Source: Nocardioides caeni (lineage in GTDB: Bacteria; Actinomycetota; Actinomycetes; Propionibacteriales; Nocardioidaceae). Taken from it: DNA of 64,000 bases. A program made the translations under genes and the position numbers. The notes below the pieces were generated by a model. It had not been told where the DNA came from. It saw nothing but the letters and a program-made list of their open reading frames with translations, and searched no databases. Location: the NCBI RefSeq assembly GCF_004912195.1, contig NZ_STGW01000007.1:380-64379 (forward strand), in the 5' to 3' direction. Below, piece by piece: positions 19,085 to 29,308 of this stretch (position 1 is its first letter; each line of letters begins with the position of its first letter).

Positions 19085-19163
19085 TCGGGTCCTCTTTCTA
19101 CTCCAGGAAACCGCTTCGCCGGTCGGCATGGCACGACTGCGGCGATGGCAAGCGGCCGCGGGA

Positions 19164-19169
19164 AGCCTA
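19164..19169 (-). promoter_or_regulatory. Possible -10 box for secY
   Basis: TAGGCT lies 80 nt upstream of the secY start on the minus strand, downstream of the hairpins that follow rplO. No good -35 was found. Confidence 0.25.
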
Positions 19170-19241
19170 ACAGGGGGGTTGTTGCAGCTGCGCTGCGCTC
19201 CGGACCGGTGTCCTCACCGGCTCCGAGCCGCAGATGCGCGA

Positions 19242-19280
19242 AGGGCGCGGTACGCCGGCCGTGGCCGGCGTCCGCGCCCT
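19242..19280 (-). terminator. Hairpin after rplO, terminator or attenuator
   Basis: An 18-bp stem with one bulged base and a 2-nt loop (arms 19242-19260 and 19263-19280) begins 12 nt after the rplO stop. A smaller 6-bp hairpin lies at 19205-19220. No U-run follows. It should reduce or end transcription from the S10-spc operon before secY. Confidence 0.6.
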
Positions 19281-19291
19281 CCGCGATGCGA

Positions 19292-19738
19292 TCACAGGAC
19301 CGTGACGGTCCCGCCGGCGCCCTCGATCTTCTCCTTGGCAGAGGTCGAGAACGCGTTCGCGCTCACAGCAACCTTCACGGTCAGGTCGCCCTGGCCCAGC
19401 ACCTTGACGGGCTGGCCCTTGCGGACCGCGCCGCGAGCCACGAGGGTCTCCGGCGTCACGTCACCACCCTCGGGGAACAGCGTGCTGATCTTGTCGAGGT
19501 TGACGACCTGGAAGGTCACCTTGAACGGGTTCCGGAAGCCCTTGAGCTTCGGCAGCCGCATGTGCAGCGGCATCTGGCCACCCTCGAAGGCCACCGGGAC
19601 CTGGTACCGGGCCTTGGTGCCCTTGGTACCACGACCGGCGGTCTTGCCCTTGGAGCCCTCACCGCGACCCACGCGGGTCTTGGCGGTCTTGGCACCCGGG
19701 GCAGGGCGCAGGTGGTGCAACTTGAGAGTCATGGTCAC
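19292..19738 (-). CDS. rplO: 50S ribosomal protein L15
   Basis: Late-assembly 23S-binding protein L15, 148 residues. Gly-rich N-terminal extension ([19 protein letters not shown]) and conserved C-terminal fold around VNLDKIS to VKVLGQGDL are present. The GTG at 19738 overlaps the rpmD stop (GTGA); ATG 19732 is an alternative two codons inside. Last ribosomal gene of the S10-spc transcript before the hairpin. Confidence 0.97.
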   Translation of the reverse strand: MTMTLKLHHLRPAPGAKTAKTRVGRGEGSKGKTAGRGTKGTKARYQVPVAFEGGQMPLHMRLPKLKGFRNPFKVTFQVVNLDKISTLFPEGGDVTPETLVARGAVRKGQPVKVLGQGDLTVKVAVSANAFSTSAKEKIEGAGGTVTVL

Positions 19739-19923
19739 TCGCCTCCGACGACCTCGAACGTCACCAGGTGACGAACGGTCTGGATCATCCCGCGGATCTC
19801 GGGACGGTCCTCCTTGATCACGACGTCGCCGATCCGCTTGAGACCGAGGCTGCGCAGCGTCTCACGCTGGTTGGCCTTGGTGCCGATCTTCGACTTGGTC
19901 TGCTGGACCTTCAGCTGTGCCAT
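19735..19923 (-). CDS. rpmD: 50S ribosomal protein L30
   Basis: Small 62-residue L30, one ferredoxin-like fold bound near 23S domain II. The conserved [11 protein letters not shown] segment and MIQTVRHLV are intact. It overlaps the stop codon of rpsE by one base (TGATG) and the start of rplO (GTGA), so all three are coupled. Confidence 0.96.
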   Translation of the reverse strand: MAQLKVQQTKSKIGTKANQRETLRSLGLKRIGDVVIKEDRPEIRGMIQTVRHLVTFEVVGGE

Positions 19924-20564
19924 CAGGCCGACACCGCCTCAGGTGCGGTCTTGGCGGCAGCAGCAGCGGCCTCGCCCTCGGCCTTGGCCTTGAGCAGCGC
20001 CGCCGGAGCGACGTGCTCGACCGGCAGGCCACGACGGGCAGCGACCGTCTCGGGCATCTCCAGCATGCGCAGCGCCTCGACGGTCGCGTGCACGATGTTG
20101 ATCTGGTTGGACGAGCCCAGCGACTTGCTGAGCACGTCGTGGATGCCGGCGCACTCGAGAACGGCGCGCACCGGGCCACCGGCGATCACACCGGTACCGG
20201 GAGCAGCCGGACGAAGGAAGACCACGCCTGCGGCCTTCTCGCCCTGCACCGGGTGCGGGATCGTGCCCTGGATGCGGGGGACGCGGAAGAAGTTCTTCTT
20301 CGCCTCCTCGACACCCTTGGCGATCGCCGCGGGAACTTCCTTGGCCTTGCCGTAGCCGACGCCGACCAGGCCGTCGCCGTCACCGACGATGACGAGGGCG
20401 GTGAAGCTGAAGCGACGACCACCCTTCACGACCTTGGCGACGCGGTTGATGGCAACGACGCGCTCGACGTACTGGCTCTTCTCGGCGCCGCCACGGCCGC
20501 CGTCGCGACCGCCACGGCCACCACGGTCGCCACCCGTCCGCTGTCCGCGCTGGGGTGCACTCAT
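19923..20564 (-). CDS. rpsE: 30S ribosomal protein S5
   Basis: S5 of the 30S subunit, 213 residues, involved in decoding accuracy and mRNA unwinding. A 30-residue N-terminal extension rich in Arg-Gly-Gly precedes the S5 dsRNA-binding domain (about 33-97, [20 protein letters not shown]) and the C-terminal domain (about 110-190). An Ala-rich tail ends the protein. The RGG-rich start is not found in E. coli S5 and resembles RNA-binding RGG boxes. Confidence 0.97.
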   Translation of the reverse strand: MSAPQRGQRTGGDRGGRGGRDGGRGGAEKSQYVERVVAINRVAKVVKGGRRFSFTALVIVGDGDGLVGVGYGKAKEVPAAIAKGVEEAKKNFFRVPRIQGTIPHPVQGEKAAGVVFLRPAAPGTGVIAGGPVRAVLECAGIHDVLSKSLGSSNQINIVHATVEALRMLEMPETVAARRGLPVEHVAPAALLKAKAEGEAAAAAAKTAPEAVSA

Positions 20565-20589
20565 GATTTCTCCTCAGTCCTGTTCGCGG

Positions 20590-20979
20590 TCAGAAGGTCA
20601 GGCCGCCCTCGCGGGCGCCATCTGCCAGGGCCGCGATGCGACCGTGATACTTGTTGCCGGCGCGGTCGAAGACGACCGACTCGACACCCTGTTCCTTGGC
20701 GCGGGCGGCGACGAGCTCGCCGACCTTCTTGGCCTTCGCGGTCTTGTCCCCGTCGAGTGCGCGCAGGTCGCCCTCGAGGGTCGAGGCCGAGACCAGCGTC
20801 TTGCCGACCAGGTCGTCGACGACCTGGGCGGTGATGTGCTTCGTCGAGCGGGTGACCACCAGGCGCGGACGCGCGGCGGTACCGGACAGCTTCTTGCGGC
20901 CCCGGATCTGGCGGCGCAGCTTGGAGCTGGCTCGCGAGGAGAGGTTCCGCTTGTGCTTGAGCGTGATCGCCATGGTCAC
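20590..20979 (-). CDS. rplR: 50S ribosomal protein L18
   Basis: 5S rRNA-binding protein L18, 129 residues. The basic N-terminus [20 protein letters not shown] and the closing [12 protein letters not shown] are family hallmarks. GTG 20979 overlaps the rplF stop (GTGA); ATG 20973 (MAITLKH) is the alternative start. Confidence 0.96.
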   Translation of the reverse strand: MTMAITLKHKRNLSSRASSKLRRQIRGRKKLSGTAARPRLVVTRSTKHITAQVVDDLVGKTLVSASTLEGDLRALDGDKTAKAKKVGELVAARAKEQGVESVVFDRAGNKYHGRIAALADGAREGGLTF

Positions 20980-21515
20980 TTACCAGCCTTTCCGACCTTG
21001 CGGCGGACGTGCTCGCCCGCGTAGCGGACGCCCTTGCCCTTGTAGGGCTCCGGCTTCCTGAGCTTGCGGATGTTGGCCGCGACCTCACCGACGAGCTGCT
21101 TGTCGATGCCGACCACGCCGAGCTTGGTCGGGCCCTCGACGGCGAAGGTGATGCCCTCCGGCGCGTCGAAGATGATCGGGTGCGAGTAACCGAGCTGGAA
21201 CTCCAGCTGGGTCGGGCCCTTGGACAGGACGCGGTAACCCACGCCCACGATCTCGAGCTTCTTCTCGTAGCCGTCGGTCACGCCGACGACCATGTTGTTG
21301 ATCAGCGTCCGGGACAGGCCGTGGAGCGACTTGGAGGTCCGCTCGTCGTTGGGGCGCTTGACGTCGAGGACGCCTTCACCCTTCTCGACGGTGATCGGGT
21401 CGGACACCGTGTGCGACAGGGTGCCCTTGGGGCCCTTGACGATCACGGTCTGGCCGTCGATCTGGACATCCACGCCACCGGGGACCGGAACGGGGAGCTT
21501 GCCAATGCGAGACAT
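20976..21515 (-). CDS. rplF: 50S ribosomal protein L6
   Basis: L6 of the large subunit, 179 residues with two homologous domains; contacts the sarcin-ricin region where elongation factors bind. The N-terminus [17 protein letters not shown] and the C-terminal signature [12 protein letters not shown] are intact. Separated from rpsH by 20 nt and overlapping rplR. Confidence 0.97.
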   Translation of the reverse strand: MSRIGKLPVPVPGGVDVQIDGQTVIVKGPKGTLSHTVSDPITVEKGEGVLDVKRPNDERTSKSLHGLSRTLINNMVVGVTDGYEKKLEIVGVGYRVLSKGPTQLEFQLGYSHPIIFDAPEGITFAVEGPTKLGVVGIDKQLVGEVAANIRKLRKPEPYKGKGVRYAGEHVRRKVGKAGK

Positions 21516-21535
21516 CTACCTGATTCCCTTCCCAC

Positions 21536-21940
21536 TCACCAGACGTAGGCGAGGACTTCCCCACCCACGCCCTTCTGGTTGGCCTGACGGTCGGGCAGGA
21601 GGCCCTGGCTCGTCGAGATGATCGCGACGCCCAGGGCGCCGAGCACCTTCGGGAGAGCCGTGTGCTTGGCGTAGACGCGCAGGCCGGGCTTGCTGATCCG
21701 GCGGACGCCCGCGATGGAGCGCTCCCGGTTGCGGCCGTACTTGAGGGTGACGGTCAGCAGCTTGCCGACGCCGTTCTCGTTGTCGGCCACGGCGAACGAG
21801 GTGATGTAGCCCTCCTGCTTGAGGATCTCGGCCACACCCTCCTTCAGCTTGCTGTACGGCATGGTCACCGCGTCGTGGTACGCCTGATTGGCGTTGCGCA
21901 GACGCGTGAGCATGTCTGCGATCGGGTCAGTCATCGTCAT
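21536..21940 (-). CDS. rpsH: 30S ribosomal protein S8
   Basis: Primary 16S-binding protein S8, 134 residues. [17 protein letters not shown] start and the C-terminal [12 protein letters not shown]...GGEVLAYVW end are canonical. In E. coli S8 represses the spc operon at the rplX-rplE site; the equivalent RNA mimic was not recognised here. Confidence 0.97.
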   Translation of the reverse strand: MTMTDPIADMLTRLRNANQAYHDAVTMPYSKLKEGVAEILKQEGYITSFAVADNENGVGKLLTVTLKYGRNRERSIAGVRRISKPGLRVYAKHTALPKVLGALGVAIISTSQGLLPDRQANQKGVGGEVLAYVW

Positions 21941-22007
21941 GATGTGTGTTCTTTCTCGAAGTGGTTTCGCGACGCGTCAGTGGCGGCGCGACCTGCTACG
22001 TGGTGGG

Positions 22008-22193
22008 TTACCAGCTCGACTTGGTGACACCGGGCAGCTCGCCACGGTGCGCCATCTCGCGCAGGCAGATACGGCACAGGCCGAACTTGCGGTAGACGGA
22101 CTTCGGACGGCCGCAGCGCTGGCAGCGGGTGTAGCCGCGAACAGCGAACTTCGGCTTGCGGGCGGCCTTGACCTTGAGGGAAGTCTTCGCCAT
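22008..22193 (-). CDS. rpsN: 30S ribosomal protein S14, type Z
   Basis: Zinc-ribbon form of S14, 61 residues. Cys-x2-Cys (CQRC, from residue 24) and a second Cys-x2-Cys (CRIC, from residue 39) hold one Zn. A zinc-free S14 paralogue is often present elsewhere in actinobacteria. It follows rplE after one base and is followed by a 67-nt gap before rpsH. Confidence 0.96.
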   Translation of the reverse strand: MAKTSLKVKAARKPKFAVRGYTRCQRCGRPKSVYRKFGLCRICLREMAHRGELPGVTKSSW

Positions 22194-22194
22194 G

Positions 22195-22773
22195 TCAGTT
22201 CTCCTTGAACGGGAAGCCGAGCTGCTTCAGCAGCGCCCGACCCTGCTCGTCGTTGGTCGCGGTGGTCACGATGGTGATGTCCATGCCCCGCTGGCGGTCG
22301 ACCTTGTCCTGGTCGATCTCGTGGAACATGACCTGCTCGGTCAGGCCGAACGTGTAGTTGCCGCGGCCGTCGAACTGCTTGGGCGAGAGACCACGGAAGT
22401 CACGGATGCGGGGCAGCGCGAGCGCCAGCAGCCGGTCCAGGAACTCCCACATCCGGTCGCCACGCAGCGTGACGTGCGTGCCGATCGGCATGCCCTCGCG
22501 CAGCTTGAACTGGGCGATGGACTTGCGGGCCTTGGTGACGGCCGGCTTCTGGCCGGTGATCGCGGTGAGGTCGCGGATCGCGCCCTCGATCAGCTTCGAG
22601 TCACGCGCAGCCTCGCCGACGCCCATGTTGACCACGATCTTCACCAGACCGGGGACCTGCATGACGTTGGCGATCTCGAACTCGGTGCGCAGCGCCGGGA
22701 GGATCTCCTCACGGTACTTCGTCTTGAGCCGGGGCGTGACCTTCTCGGCCACGTCGACGGTGGTCTCGGTCAT
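22195..22773 (-). CDS. rplE: 50S ribosomal protein L5
   Basis: 5S rRNA-binding protein L5, 192 residues, part of the central protuberance and bridge B1b. [18 protein letters not shown] and [20 protein letters not shown] are the family signatures. Start ATG at 22773 overlaps the rplX stop codon. Confidence 0.97.
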   Translation of the reverse strand: MTETTVDVAEKVTPRLKTKYREEILPALRTEFEIANVMQVPGLVKIVVNMGVGEAARDSKLIEGAIRDLTAITGQKPAVTKARKSIAQFKLREGMPIGTHVTLRGDRMWEFLDRLLALALPRIRDFRGLSPKQFDGRGNYTFGLTEQVMFHEIDQDKVDRQRGMDITIVTTATNDEQGRALLKQLGFPFKEN

Positions 22774-23168
22774 CAGATTTCCTTCCCGGTCTTGCGGGAG
22801 ATGCGGACGCTGCGGGTCGAGGCGTACTCCGAGCCGTCGGGACGACGCTTGGTGACCTCGACGCGCTTGTGGCCGACGCGGGTGACGCCGTCACCCTCGA
22901 CGAGCATCACGTTGGAGACGTGGATGGGCGCCTCGGTGGTGATGATGCCGCCGGTGTTGCCGGCACGACCACCCTGGTCGACGACCTTGGTGTGCTTCTT
23001 GATGCGGTTGACACCCTCGACGATCACCCGCTCCTCCTCACGGAGGACCTTGATGATCTTGCCCTCGGCACCCTTGTCCTTGCCGGCGATGACCTTGACG
23101 GTGTCGCCCTTCTTGACGTGCAGGTGGGGCTTCTTGCGGGTCTGCTCGGACTTCTTGCGGGTAGCCAT
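22773..23168 (-). CDS. rplX: 50S ribosomal protein L24
   Basis: Assembly-initiating protein L24, 131 residues. The KOW motif is at about 19-46 ([20 protein letters not shown]). It is longer than the E. coli protein because of a basic N-terminal leader ([13 protein letters not shown]) and a C-terminal stretch ending in [13 protein letters not shown]. The ATG at 23168 overlaps the rplN stop as TGATG; a GTG one codon upstream is possible. Confidence 0.96.
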   Translation of the reverse strand: MATRKKSEQTRKKPHLHVKKGDTVKVIAGKDKGAEGKIIKVLREEERVIVEGVNRIKKHTKVVDQGGRAGNTGGIITTEAPIHVSNVMLVEGDGVTRVGHKRVEVTKRRPDGSEYASTRSVRISRKTGKEI

Positions 23169-23536
23169 CACAGCACCTCCGGCGCCAGCGAGATGATCTT
23201 CATGAACTTCTTCTCGCGCAGCTCGCGGCCCACGGGGCCGAAGATACGCGTGCCACGGGGCTCGCCGTCGTTCTTGAGGATCACCGCGGCGTTCTCGTCG
23301 AAGCGGATGTAGGAGCCGTCGGGACGGCGCCGCTCCTTGACCGTGCGGACGACGACCGCCTTGACGACGTCACCCTTCTTGACGTTGCCACCGGGGATGG
23401 CGTCCTTCACCGTGGCGACGATGACGTCGCCGATCCCGGCGTAGCGACGACCGGAACCGCCGAGCACACGGATGCAGAGGATCTCCTTCGCACCGGTGTT
23501 GTCGGCGACCTTGAGTCGCGACTCCTGCTGAATCAT
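23168..23536 (-). CDS. rplN: 50S ribosomal protein L14
   Basis: L14, 122 residues, forms intersubunit bridges B5 and B8 and is the docking site of silencing factor Rsf[20 protein letters not shown] and the [17 protein letters not shown] block are canonical. A 91-nt spacer separates it from rpsQ. Confidence 0.97.
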   Translation of the reverse strand: MIQQESRLKVADNTGAKEILCIRVLGGSGRRYAGIGDVIVATVKDAIPGGNVKKGDVVKAVVVRTVKERRRPDGSYIRFDENAAVILKNDGEPRGTRIFGPVGRELREKKFMKIISLAPEVL

Positions 23537-23627
23537 CAGTTTCTCCTGGTTGTCGTGCCGGTTCTCGCAGCCTCAGCGGGCCACGAGCCTTGCCGAACGG
23601 GGGTAGTCCTCGCCTGGCGGCGAGAGG

Positions 23628-23900
23628 TCACTTCGCGCGCTCGAGGATCTCCACCACGCGCCAGCGCTTGGTGGCCGACAGCGGGCGGGTCTCCATGATC
23701 AGGACACGGTCGCCGACGCCGCAGTCGTTCTGCTCGTCGTGGGCCTTGAGCCGCGTGTTGCGACGCATGACCTTGCCGTAGAGGGCGTGCTTGACGCGGT
23801 CCTCGACGGACACGACCACGGTCTTGTCCATCTTGTCGCTCACCACGAGGCCCTCACGAGTCTTGCGGCTGTTGCGCTCGGTGGCAGTCGAGTCGGTCAT
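23628..23900 (-). CDS. rpsQ: 30S ribosomal protein S17
   Basis: S17, 90 residues, OB-fold primary binder of the 16S 5' domain. Core from [20 protein letters not shown] to [13 protein letters not shown] is conserved, with an N-terminal extension of about 12 Ser/Thr/Asn-rich residues. The start overlaps the rpmC stop by one base. Confidence 0.96.
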   Translation of the reverse strand: MTDSTATERNSRKTREGLVVSDKMDKTVVVSVEDRVKHALYGKVMRRNTRLKAHDEQNDCGVGDRVLIMETRPLSATKRWRVVEILERAK

Positions 23901-24139
23901 CAGTTCTCCTCCTCCGCGCCCGGCGCGGTCCGGATGCCGAGCTCGCGCTCACGCACCACGGTGTAGATCCGGGCGATGTCCTTCTTGACCGTGCGGAGCC
24001 GCCCGTGGCTCTCCAGCTGGCCGGTGGCCGCCTGGAAGCGCAGGTTGAACAGCTCCTCCTTGGCCTCGCGCAGCTTGGCCTCGAGGTCGATGTTGTTGAG
24101 CTCGTCGAGCTCGTGAGCCTTCGTGACGTTGCTGGCCAT
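23900..24139 (-). CDS. rpmC: 50S ribosomal protein L29
   Basis: L29, 79 residues and two long helices, located at the peptide exit tunnel near the trigger factor and SRP docking sites. [20 protein letters not shown] is the family signature. The acidic C-terminus (APGAEEEN) is an actinobacterial feature. Overlaps rplP by one base. Confidence 0.96.
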   Translation of the reverse strand: MASNVTKAHELDELNNIDLEAKLREAKEELFNLRFQAATGQLESHGRLRTVKKDIARIYTVVRERELGIRTAPGAEEEN

Positions 24140-24558
24140 CAGAACTCACCGGCCTCTCGGGTGATGAAGCGGCACTTCATGGGGAGCTTGTGGATGGCAC
24201 GGCGCATCGCCTCGCGGGCGACGTCCTCCGGCACACCGGACAGCTCGAACATGACGCGGCCGGGCTTGACGTTGGCGACCCACCACTCCGGCGAGCCCTT
24301 ACCGGAACCCATGCGGGTCTCGGCCGGCTTCTTGGTGAGGGGGCGGTCCGGATAGATGTTGATCCAGACCTTTCCGCCACGCTTGATGTGGCGGGTCATC
24401 GCGATACGAGCGGACTCGATCTGGCGGTTGGTCACGTAGTGACCCTCGACCGCCTGGATACCGAAGTCACCGAACGCGAGCGACGTACCGCCCTTGGCAG
24501 CACCCCGACGCTTCGGGTGGTGCTGCTTGCGGTGCTTGACGCGACGCGGCATCAACAT
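24139..24558 (-). CDS. rplP: 50S ribosomal protein L16
   Basis: L16, 139 residues, orients tRNA in the A and P sites. [35 protein letters not shown] and the PMKCRF segment are intact. ATG 24558 was chosen over 24552 because the family begins with Met-Leu-x-Pro. It lies 3 nt after rpsC. Confidence 0.97.
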   Translation of the reverse strand: MLMPRRVKHRKQHHPKRRGAAKGGTSLAFGDFGIQAVEGHYVTNRQIESARIAMTRHIKRGGKVWINIYPDRPLTKKPAETRMGSGKGSPEWWVANVKPGRVMFELSGVPEDVAREAMRRAIHKLPMKCRFITREAGEF

Positions 24559-24561
24559 GGG

Positions 24562-25386
24562 TCAGGACTCCGATCCGGTGCTCGGCTCGGCAGCCGGCGT
24601 CTCGACGGCCTCCGCGGGAGCGGAGCCCTCGGCACGGTCCGAGCGGTTCGGGCGGTCGCCGCGCGACCCACGGGTCGGGCGGTCGCCACCACGGTTGGGA
24701 CGGCCACCGCGGCCGGGGACACCGGCGCGGGCAGCGGCCTGGGCCTGGCGCTCGGCACGGGTGCCGGCGACCTCGCCCTTGTAGATCCAGACCTTCACGC
24801 CGATGCGGCCGAAGGTCGTGCGGGCCTCGTAGAAGCCGTAGTCGATGTCGGCGCGGAGGGTGTGCAGCGGCACGCGACCCTCGCGGTAGAACTCGGTGCG
24901 CGACATCTCGGCGCCGTTGAGACGACCCGAGCACTGGATCCGGATGCCCTTGGCACCGGAGCGCATCGAGGTCTGCATCGCCTTGCGCATCGCACGACGG
25001 AACTGCACACGGCCGGAGAGCTGCTCGGCGACGCCCTGGGCAACCAGCTGCGCGTCGATCTCGGGGTTCTTGACCTCGAGGATGTTGAGCTGCACCTGCT
25101 TGCCGGTGAGCTTCTCGAGCTCGCCGCGGATGCGGTCGGCCTCGGCGCCGCGGCGGCCGATGACGATGCCCGGACGCGCGGTGTGGATGTCGACACGGAC
25201 CCGGTCACGGGTGCGCTCGATCTCGACCTTCGCGATGCCGGCCCGCTCCATGCCCTTGCTGAGCAGCTTGCGGATGGCGACGTCCTCGCCGACGTACGAC
25301 TTGTAGAGCTTGTCGGCGTACCAACGCGACTTGTGGTCGGTGGAGATGCCGAGGCGGAAGCCGTTCGGGTTGATCTTCTGGCCCAT
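24562..25386 (-). CDS. rpsC: 30S ribosomal protein S3
   Basis: S3 of the 30S head at the mRNA entry channel, 274 residues. KH domain (about 40-108, [16 protein letters not shown]) and C-terminal S3 domain (to about 205) are conserved. A tail of about 65 residues follows: first Arg/Gly/Asp-rich repeats, then an acidic Glu/Ala/Ser end. Such tails vary widely among actinobacteria. Confidence 0.97.
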   Translation of the reverse strand: MGQKINPNGFRLGISTDHKSRWYADKLYKSYVGEDVAIRKLLSKGMERAGIAKVEIERTRDRVRVDIHTARPGIVIGRRGAEADRIRGELEKLTGKQVQLNILEVKNPEIDAQLVAQGVAEQLSGRVQFRRAMRKAMQTSMRSGAKGIRIQCSGRLNGAEMSRTEFYREGRVPLHTLRADIDYGFYEARTTFGRIGVKVWIYKGEVAGTRAERQAQAAARAGVPGRGGRPNRGGDRPTRGSRGDRPNRSDRAEGSAPAEAVETPAAEPSTGSES

Positions 25387-25808
25387 TACTTCTTGCCCTT
25401 CTTCCCGGCGACGACGTCCGCCGGCTGCACGGCGATGGTGATGTGGCTGGTGCGCTTGTTGATCCGGGTGGCCCGGCCCTGCGCACGCGGACGCCAGCGC
25501 TTCATCGTCGGCCCCTCGTCCACACGGGCGACGGCGACGACCAGGTCGCCGGCCGCGAGGCCCTCGGTGGTCTCGGCGTTGGCAACGGCGCTCTCGATGA
25601 CCTTGTAGACGGTCTCCGCCGCGGACTGCGGGGCGAACTGCAGCAGGGTCAGCGCCTCGTCGACGGGCAGGCCGCGGACCAGGTCCACGACGCGGCGCGC
25701 CTTCAACGGGGTGATCCGCTGGAAACGGGCGGTCGCGAACGCGCCGGGCTCCTCGCCCAGCAGCGACTCACGCCGCGCGCTCGTGCGGTGACGCTCGGTG
25801 GTGCTCAT
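25386..25808 (-). CDS. rplV: 50S ribosomal protein L22
   Basis: L22, 140 residues. Its long beta hairpin lines the exit tunnel and is the site of macrolide resistance mutations (around [15 protein letters not shown], about residues 97-111). The N-terminus has about 25 extra residues. Overlaps rpsS (ATGA) upstream and rpsC downstream. Confidence 0.97.
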   Translation of the reverse strand: MSTTERHRTSARRESLLGEEPGAFATARFQRITPLKARRVVDLVRGLPVDEALTLLQFAPQSAAETVYKVIESAVANAETTEGLAAGDLVVAVARVDEGPTMKRWRPRAQGRATRINKRTSHITIAVQPADVVAGKKGKK

Positions 25809-26086
25809 CGACGACGTCCCTTCCGGTCTTCCTTGACGTGACCGCGGTAGGTCCGGGTCGGGGCGAACTCGCCCAGCTTGTGGCCGACCATCGAGTCCGA
25901 GATGAAGACCGGCACGTGCTTGCGACCGTCGTGCACCGCGATGGTGTGACCGATCATCGAGGGGATGATCATCGAACGGCGCGACCAGGTCTTGATGACG
26001 TTGTGGGTGCCCTTCTCGTTCTCGGCGTCCACCTTCTTGAGGAGGTGGCCGTCGATGAAGGGGCCCTTCTTCAGGCTGCGAGGCAT
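25805..26086 (-). CDS. rpsS: 30S ribosomal protein S19
   Basis: S19, 93 residues, in the 30S head with S13 near the A-site t[22 protein letters not shown] and [16 protein letters not shown] are diagnostic. It follows rplB by 15 nt. Confidence 0.97.
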   Translation of the reverse strand: MPRSLKKGPFIDGHLLKKVDAENEKGTHNVIKTWSRRSMIIPSMIGHTIAVHDGRKHVPVFISDSMVGHKLGEFAPTRTYRGHVKEDRKGRRR

Positions 26087-26101
26087 GTCAGTTCTTCCCT
26101 A

Positions 26102-26937
<836 letters not shown>

Positions 26938-26938
<1 letters not shown>

Positions 26939-27240
26939 CAGGCCTGACCTCCGAAGATGTCGATGCGGTGACCCTCGGCCAGGCTGACGATGGCGCGCTT
27001 GGTGTCCTTGCGCTTGCCCATGCCGTTGCGGGTCCGGCGGGTCTTGCCGGGCCGGTTGAGGGTGTTGACCGAGGTGACCTTGACGCCGAAGACCTTCTCG
27101 ACCGCGATCTTGATCTCGGTCTTGTTGGCGTCAGGCCGCACGATGAACGTGTACTTGTTGTGGTCGAGGAGGCCGTAGCTCTTCTCCGACACGACCGGCG
27201 CGATCAGGATGTCGCGGTGGTCCTTGTGCAGGGTGCTCAT
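26938..27240 (-). CDS. rplW: 50S ribosomal protein L23
   Basis: L23, 100 residues, at the tunnel exit, where it docks trigger factor and [20 protein letters not shown] and [20 protein letters not shown] are conserved. Overlaps both neighbours by a single base. Confidence 0.97.
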
Positions 27241-27857
27241 CAGTTGTTCTCCTCACTCACGGACGTGCCGGAGGCGACGAGGCGGTCGAAGGCGGCCTTG
27301 CTGAACACCACGTCGTCGCTCGCGAGCACGTCGTAGGTGTTGAGCTGGTCGACCGCGACGATGTGCGCCTCGGGGGCGTTGCGCAGCGAGAGCCAGGTGA
27401 CGCTGTCGGCGCGCTCGAGCACCACGAGGAACTTGCGGCGGTCGCTCAGCTCGAAGAGCGAGGCGAGCGCGGCCTTGGTCGACGGCTTGTCACCGGAGAC
27501 CAGGGCCTCGACCACGTGGACGCGCTCGTTGCGGGCGCGGTCCGACAGGGCGCCCTTGAGCGCCGCGGCCTTCATCTTCTTCGGGGTGCGCTGGCTGTAG
27601 TCACGCGGCTGCGGACCGTGGACGACGCCACCACCGGCGAACTGCGGCGCGCGGGTCGAGCCCTGGCGGGCGCGGCCGGTGCCCTTCTGCTTGTAGGGCT
27701 TGCGGCCACCACCGCGGACCTCGCCGCGGGTCTTGGTGGCGTGCGTGCCCTGGCGGGCGGCGGCGCGCTGGGCGACGACGACCTGGTGGATCAGCGGCAC
27801 GTTGACCTCGACGCCGAAGATCTCGGCGGGCAGGTCGACGGAAAGCTTCTTGGCCAT
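27240..27857 (-). CDS. rplD: 50S ribosomal protein L4
   Basis: L4, 205 residues. Its extended loop (about 45-90, [19 protein letters not shown]) lines the exit tunnel. In Gammaproteobacteria L4 represses the S10 operon by binding the leader; whether it does so here is unknown, although the operon leader is long and structured. Confidence 0.97.
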   Translation of the reverse strand: MAKKLSVDLPAEIFGVEVNVPLIHQVVVAQRAAARQGTHATKTRGEVRGGGRKPYKQKGTGRARQGSTRAPQFAGGGVVHGPQPRDYSQRTPKKMKAAALKGALSDRARNERVHVVEALVSGDKPSTKAALASLFELSDRRKFLVVLERADSVTWLSLRNAPEAHIVAVDQLNTYDVLASDDVVFSKAAFDRLVASGTSVSEENN

Positions 27858-27862
27858 GGTGA

Positions 27863-28513
27863 TCAGCCCTTCTTCGCAGCAGTGCGGAGAACGACCAGGC
27901 CGCCACGGGGGCCGGGAACGGCGCCCTTGATGAGGACCAGGCCCTTCTCGACGTCGACGGCGTGGACGGTGCCGTTCTGGGTGGTGACGGTGTCGGAACC
28001 CATCCGGCCGGCCATCCGCAGACCCTTGAACACGCGTCCGGGCGTGGCGCAGGCGCCGATCGAGCCCGGCTTGCGGTGGTTGCGGTGGGCACCGTGCGAG
28101 GCGGAGACACCGGCGAAGCCGTGCCGCTTCATGACACCGGCGAAGCCCTTGCCCTTGCTGGTGCCGGTCACGTCGATGGCCTGGCCGGCCTCGAACGTGT
28201 CGACGGCCAGCTCCTGGCCCACGGTGTACTCGGACGCGTCGGCCGTGCGGATCTCGACGACGTGACGGCGCGGGGTCGTCCCGGCCTTGGCGAAGTGGCC
28301 CGCCTGCGGCTTGGTGACCTTGCGGCCCTCGATCTCGCCGTAGCCGATCTGGATGGCGTTGTAGCCGTCCGGCTCGGGCTGGCGGACCTGGGTCACGACG
28401 TTGGTGCCGGCGGCGACCACGGTGACGGGGACGACGCGGTTGTTCTCGTCCCAGAGCTGGGTCATGCCGAGCTTGGTGCCCAGCAGTCCCTTCACGTTGC
28501 GCTCAACAGTCAT
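27863..28513 (-). CDS. rplC: 50S ribosomal protein L3
   Basis: L3, 216 residues, early assembly protein reaching to the peptidyl transferase centre. [16 protein letters not shown] at the start and the W-loop stretch [19 protein letters not shown] (about 125-143) are intact. ATG 28513 was chosen; upstream codons belong to the out-of-frame rpsJ region. It follows rpsJ by 10 nt. Confidence 0.97.
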   Translation of the reverse strand: MTVERNVKGLLGTKLGMTQLWDENNRVVPVTVVAAGTNVVTQVRQPEPDGYNAIQIGYGEIEGRKVTKPQAGHFAKAGTTPRRHVVEIRTADASEYTVGQELAVDTFEAGQAIDVTGTSKGKGFAGVMKRHGFAGVSASHGAHRNHRKPGSIGACATPGRVFKGLRMAGRMGSDTVTTQNGTVHAVDVEKGLVLIKGAVPGPRGGLVVLRTAAKKG

Positions 28514-28523
28514 GTCAACTACC

Positions 28524-28832
28524 TCAGAGCTTGATCTCGATGTCGACACCGGCCGGCAGGTCGAGGCGCATGAGGCTGTCGACGGTCTTCGGCGTGGGGT
28601 CGATGATGTCGATGCGGCGCTTGTGGGTGCGCATCTCGAAGTGCTCGCGCGAGTCCTTGTACTTGTGCGGCGAGCGGATGACGCAGAACACGTTCTTCTC
28701 GGTCGGCAGCGGCACCGGGCCGGCGACCTTCGCGCCCGTCCGGGTGACGGTGTCAACGATCTTGCGCGCCGAGGTGTCGATCACCTCGTGGTCATAGGCC
28801 TTGAGCCTGATGCGGATCTTCTGTCCCGCCAT
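28524..28832 (-). CDS. rpsJ: 30S ribosomal protein S10
   Basis: S10 (NusE), 102 residues, a 30S head protein that also bridges ribosome and NusG in antitermination. [19 protein letters not shown] and the loop [20 protein letters not shown] are canonical. First gene of the S10-spc transcript. No tuf, fusA, rpsG or rpsL gene precedes it, unlike many actinobacteria; instead a divergent membrane protein gene begins 476 nt upstream. Confidence 0.97.
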   Translation of the reverse strand: MAGQKIRIRLKAYDHEVIDTSARKIVDTVTRTGAKVAGPVPLPTEKNVFCVIRSPHKYKDSREHFEMRTHKRRIDIIDPTPKTVDSLMRLDLPAGVDIEIKL

Positions 28833-29308
28833 AGGTCTCTCTCGTCCTTCTCGTCGTACGACTCGGGCTGTGTCCCGTTGGTCCTGTTTCGCTCCGACCC
28901 CCGAGGTCGGGCGTGTCGCACCCGGTTGTGGGCACGCACGTCTCCCCTGGGGAAGTGGAGCTGTTGTTCTGCGCTGCATCGGGTCTCACCCACCGGCCCC
29001 CGGCGAGCCGGTGATCGGTTGGTGCGCGGTGCGACCGAACGTCGACGACCTCGCACGCTCCTGGCGAAACGCCGCCGGCCAGGAGTCCTGTCCAGCGGCG
29101 CTCCCAGAGGGAGACACGATTCAGTAGTCAAGGTGTGTCGCACCCCGACGATCCCGTCGGAGCAACCGGAACATCTTGGCAGAGTTCGCAGCGCCCTCCA
29201 AATCGTCGCGGCCGGGAGCCTCGCCTCCCTGGCTCCCCCGTCCCCGCACCCGCAGACGCCGGGATGCAAGGATGAGGATCGCCGCCTGCACAGCCGACGA
29301 GGAGAGCG
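28833..29308. other. Long structured leader and divergent promoter region upstream of rpsJ
   Basis: This 476-nt gap holds no gene. On the rpsJ side three perfect hairpins are visible: 28894-28910 (6-bp stem), 28991-29013 (7-bp stem) and 29058-29085 (8-bp stem, 12-nt loop). A short CCCC/GGGG palindrome is near 28944-28952. TTGACT at 29126-29131 (minus strand) is a possible -35 but has no matching -10. The plus-strand gene at 29309 has GAGGAGAG as its ribosome binding site. The leader could regulate the S10 operon. Confidence 0.5.

Noticed and set aside
29126..29131. TTGACT as the -35 of an S10 operon promoter
   Set aside because: No TANNNT hexamer lies 16-19 nt downstream on the minus strand, so I did not call a promoter.
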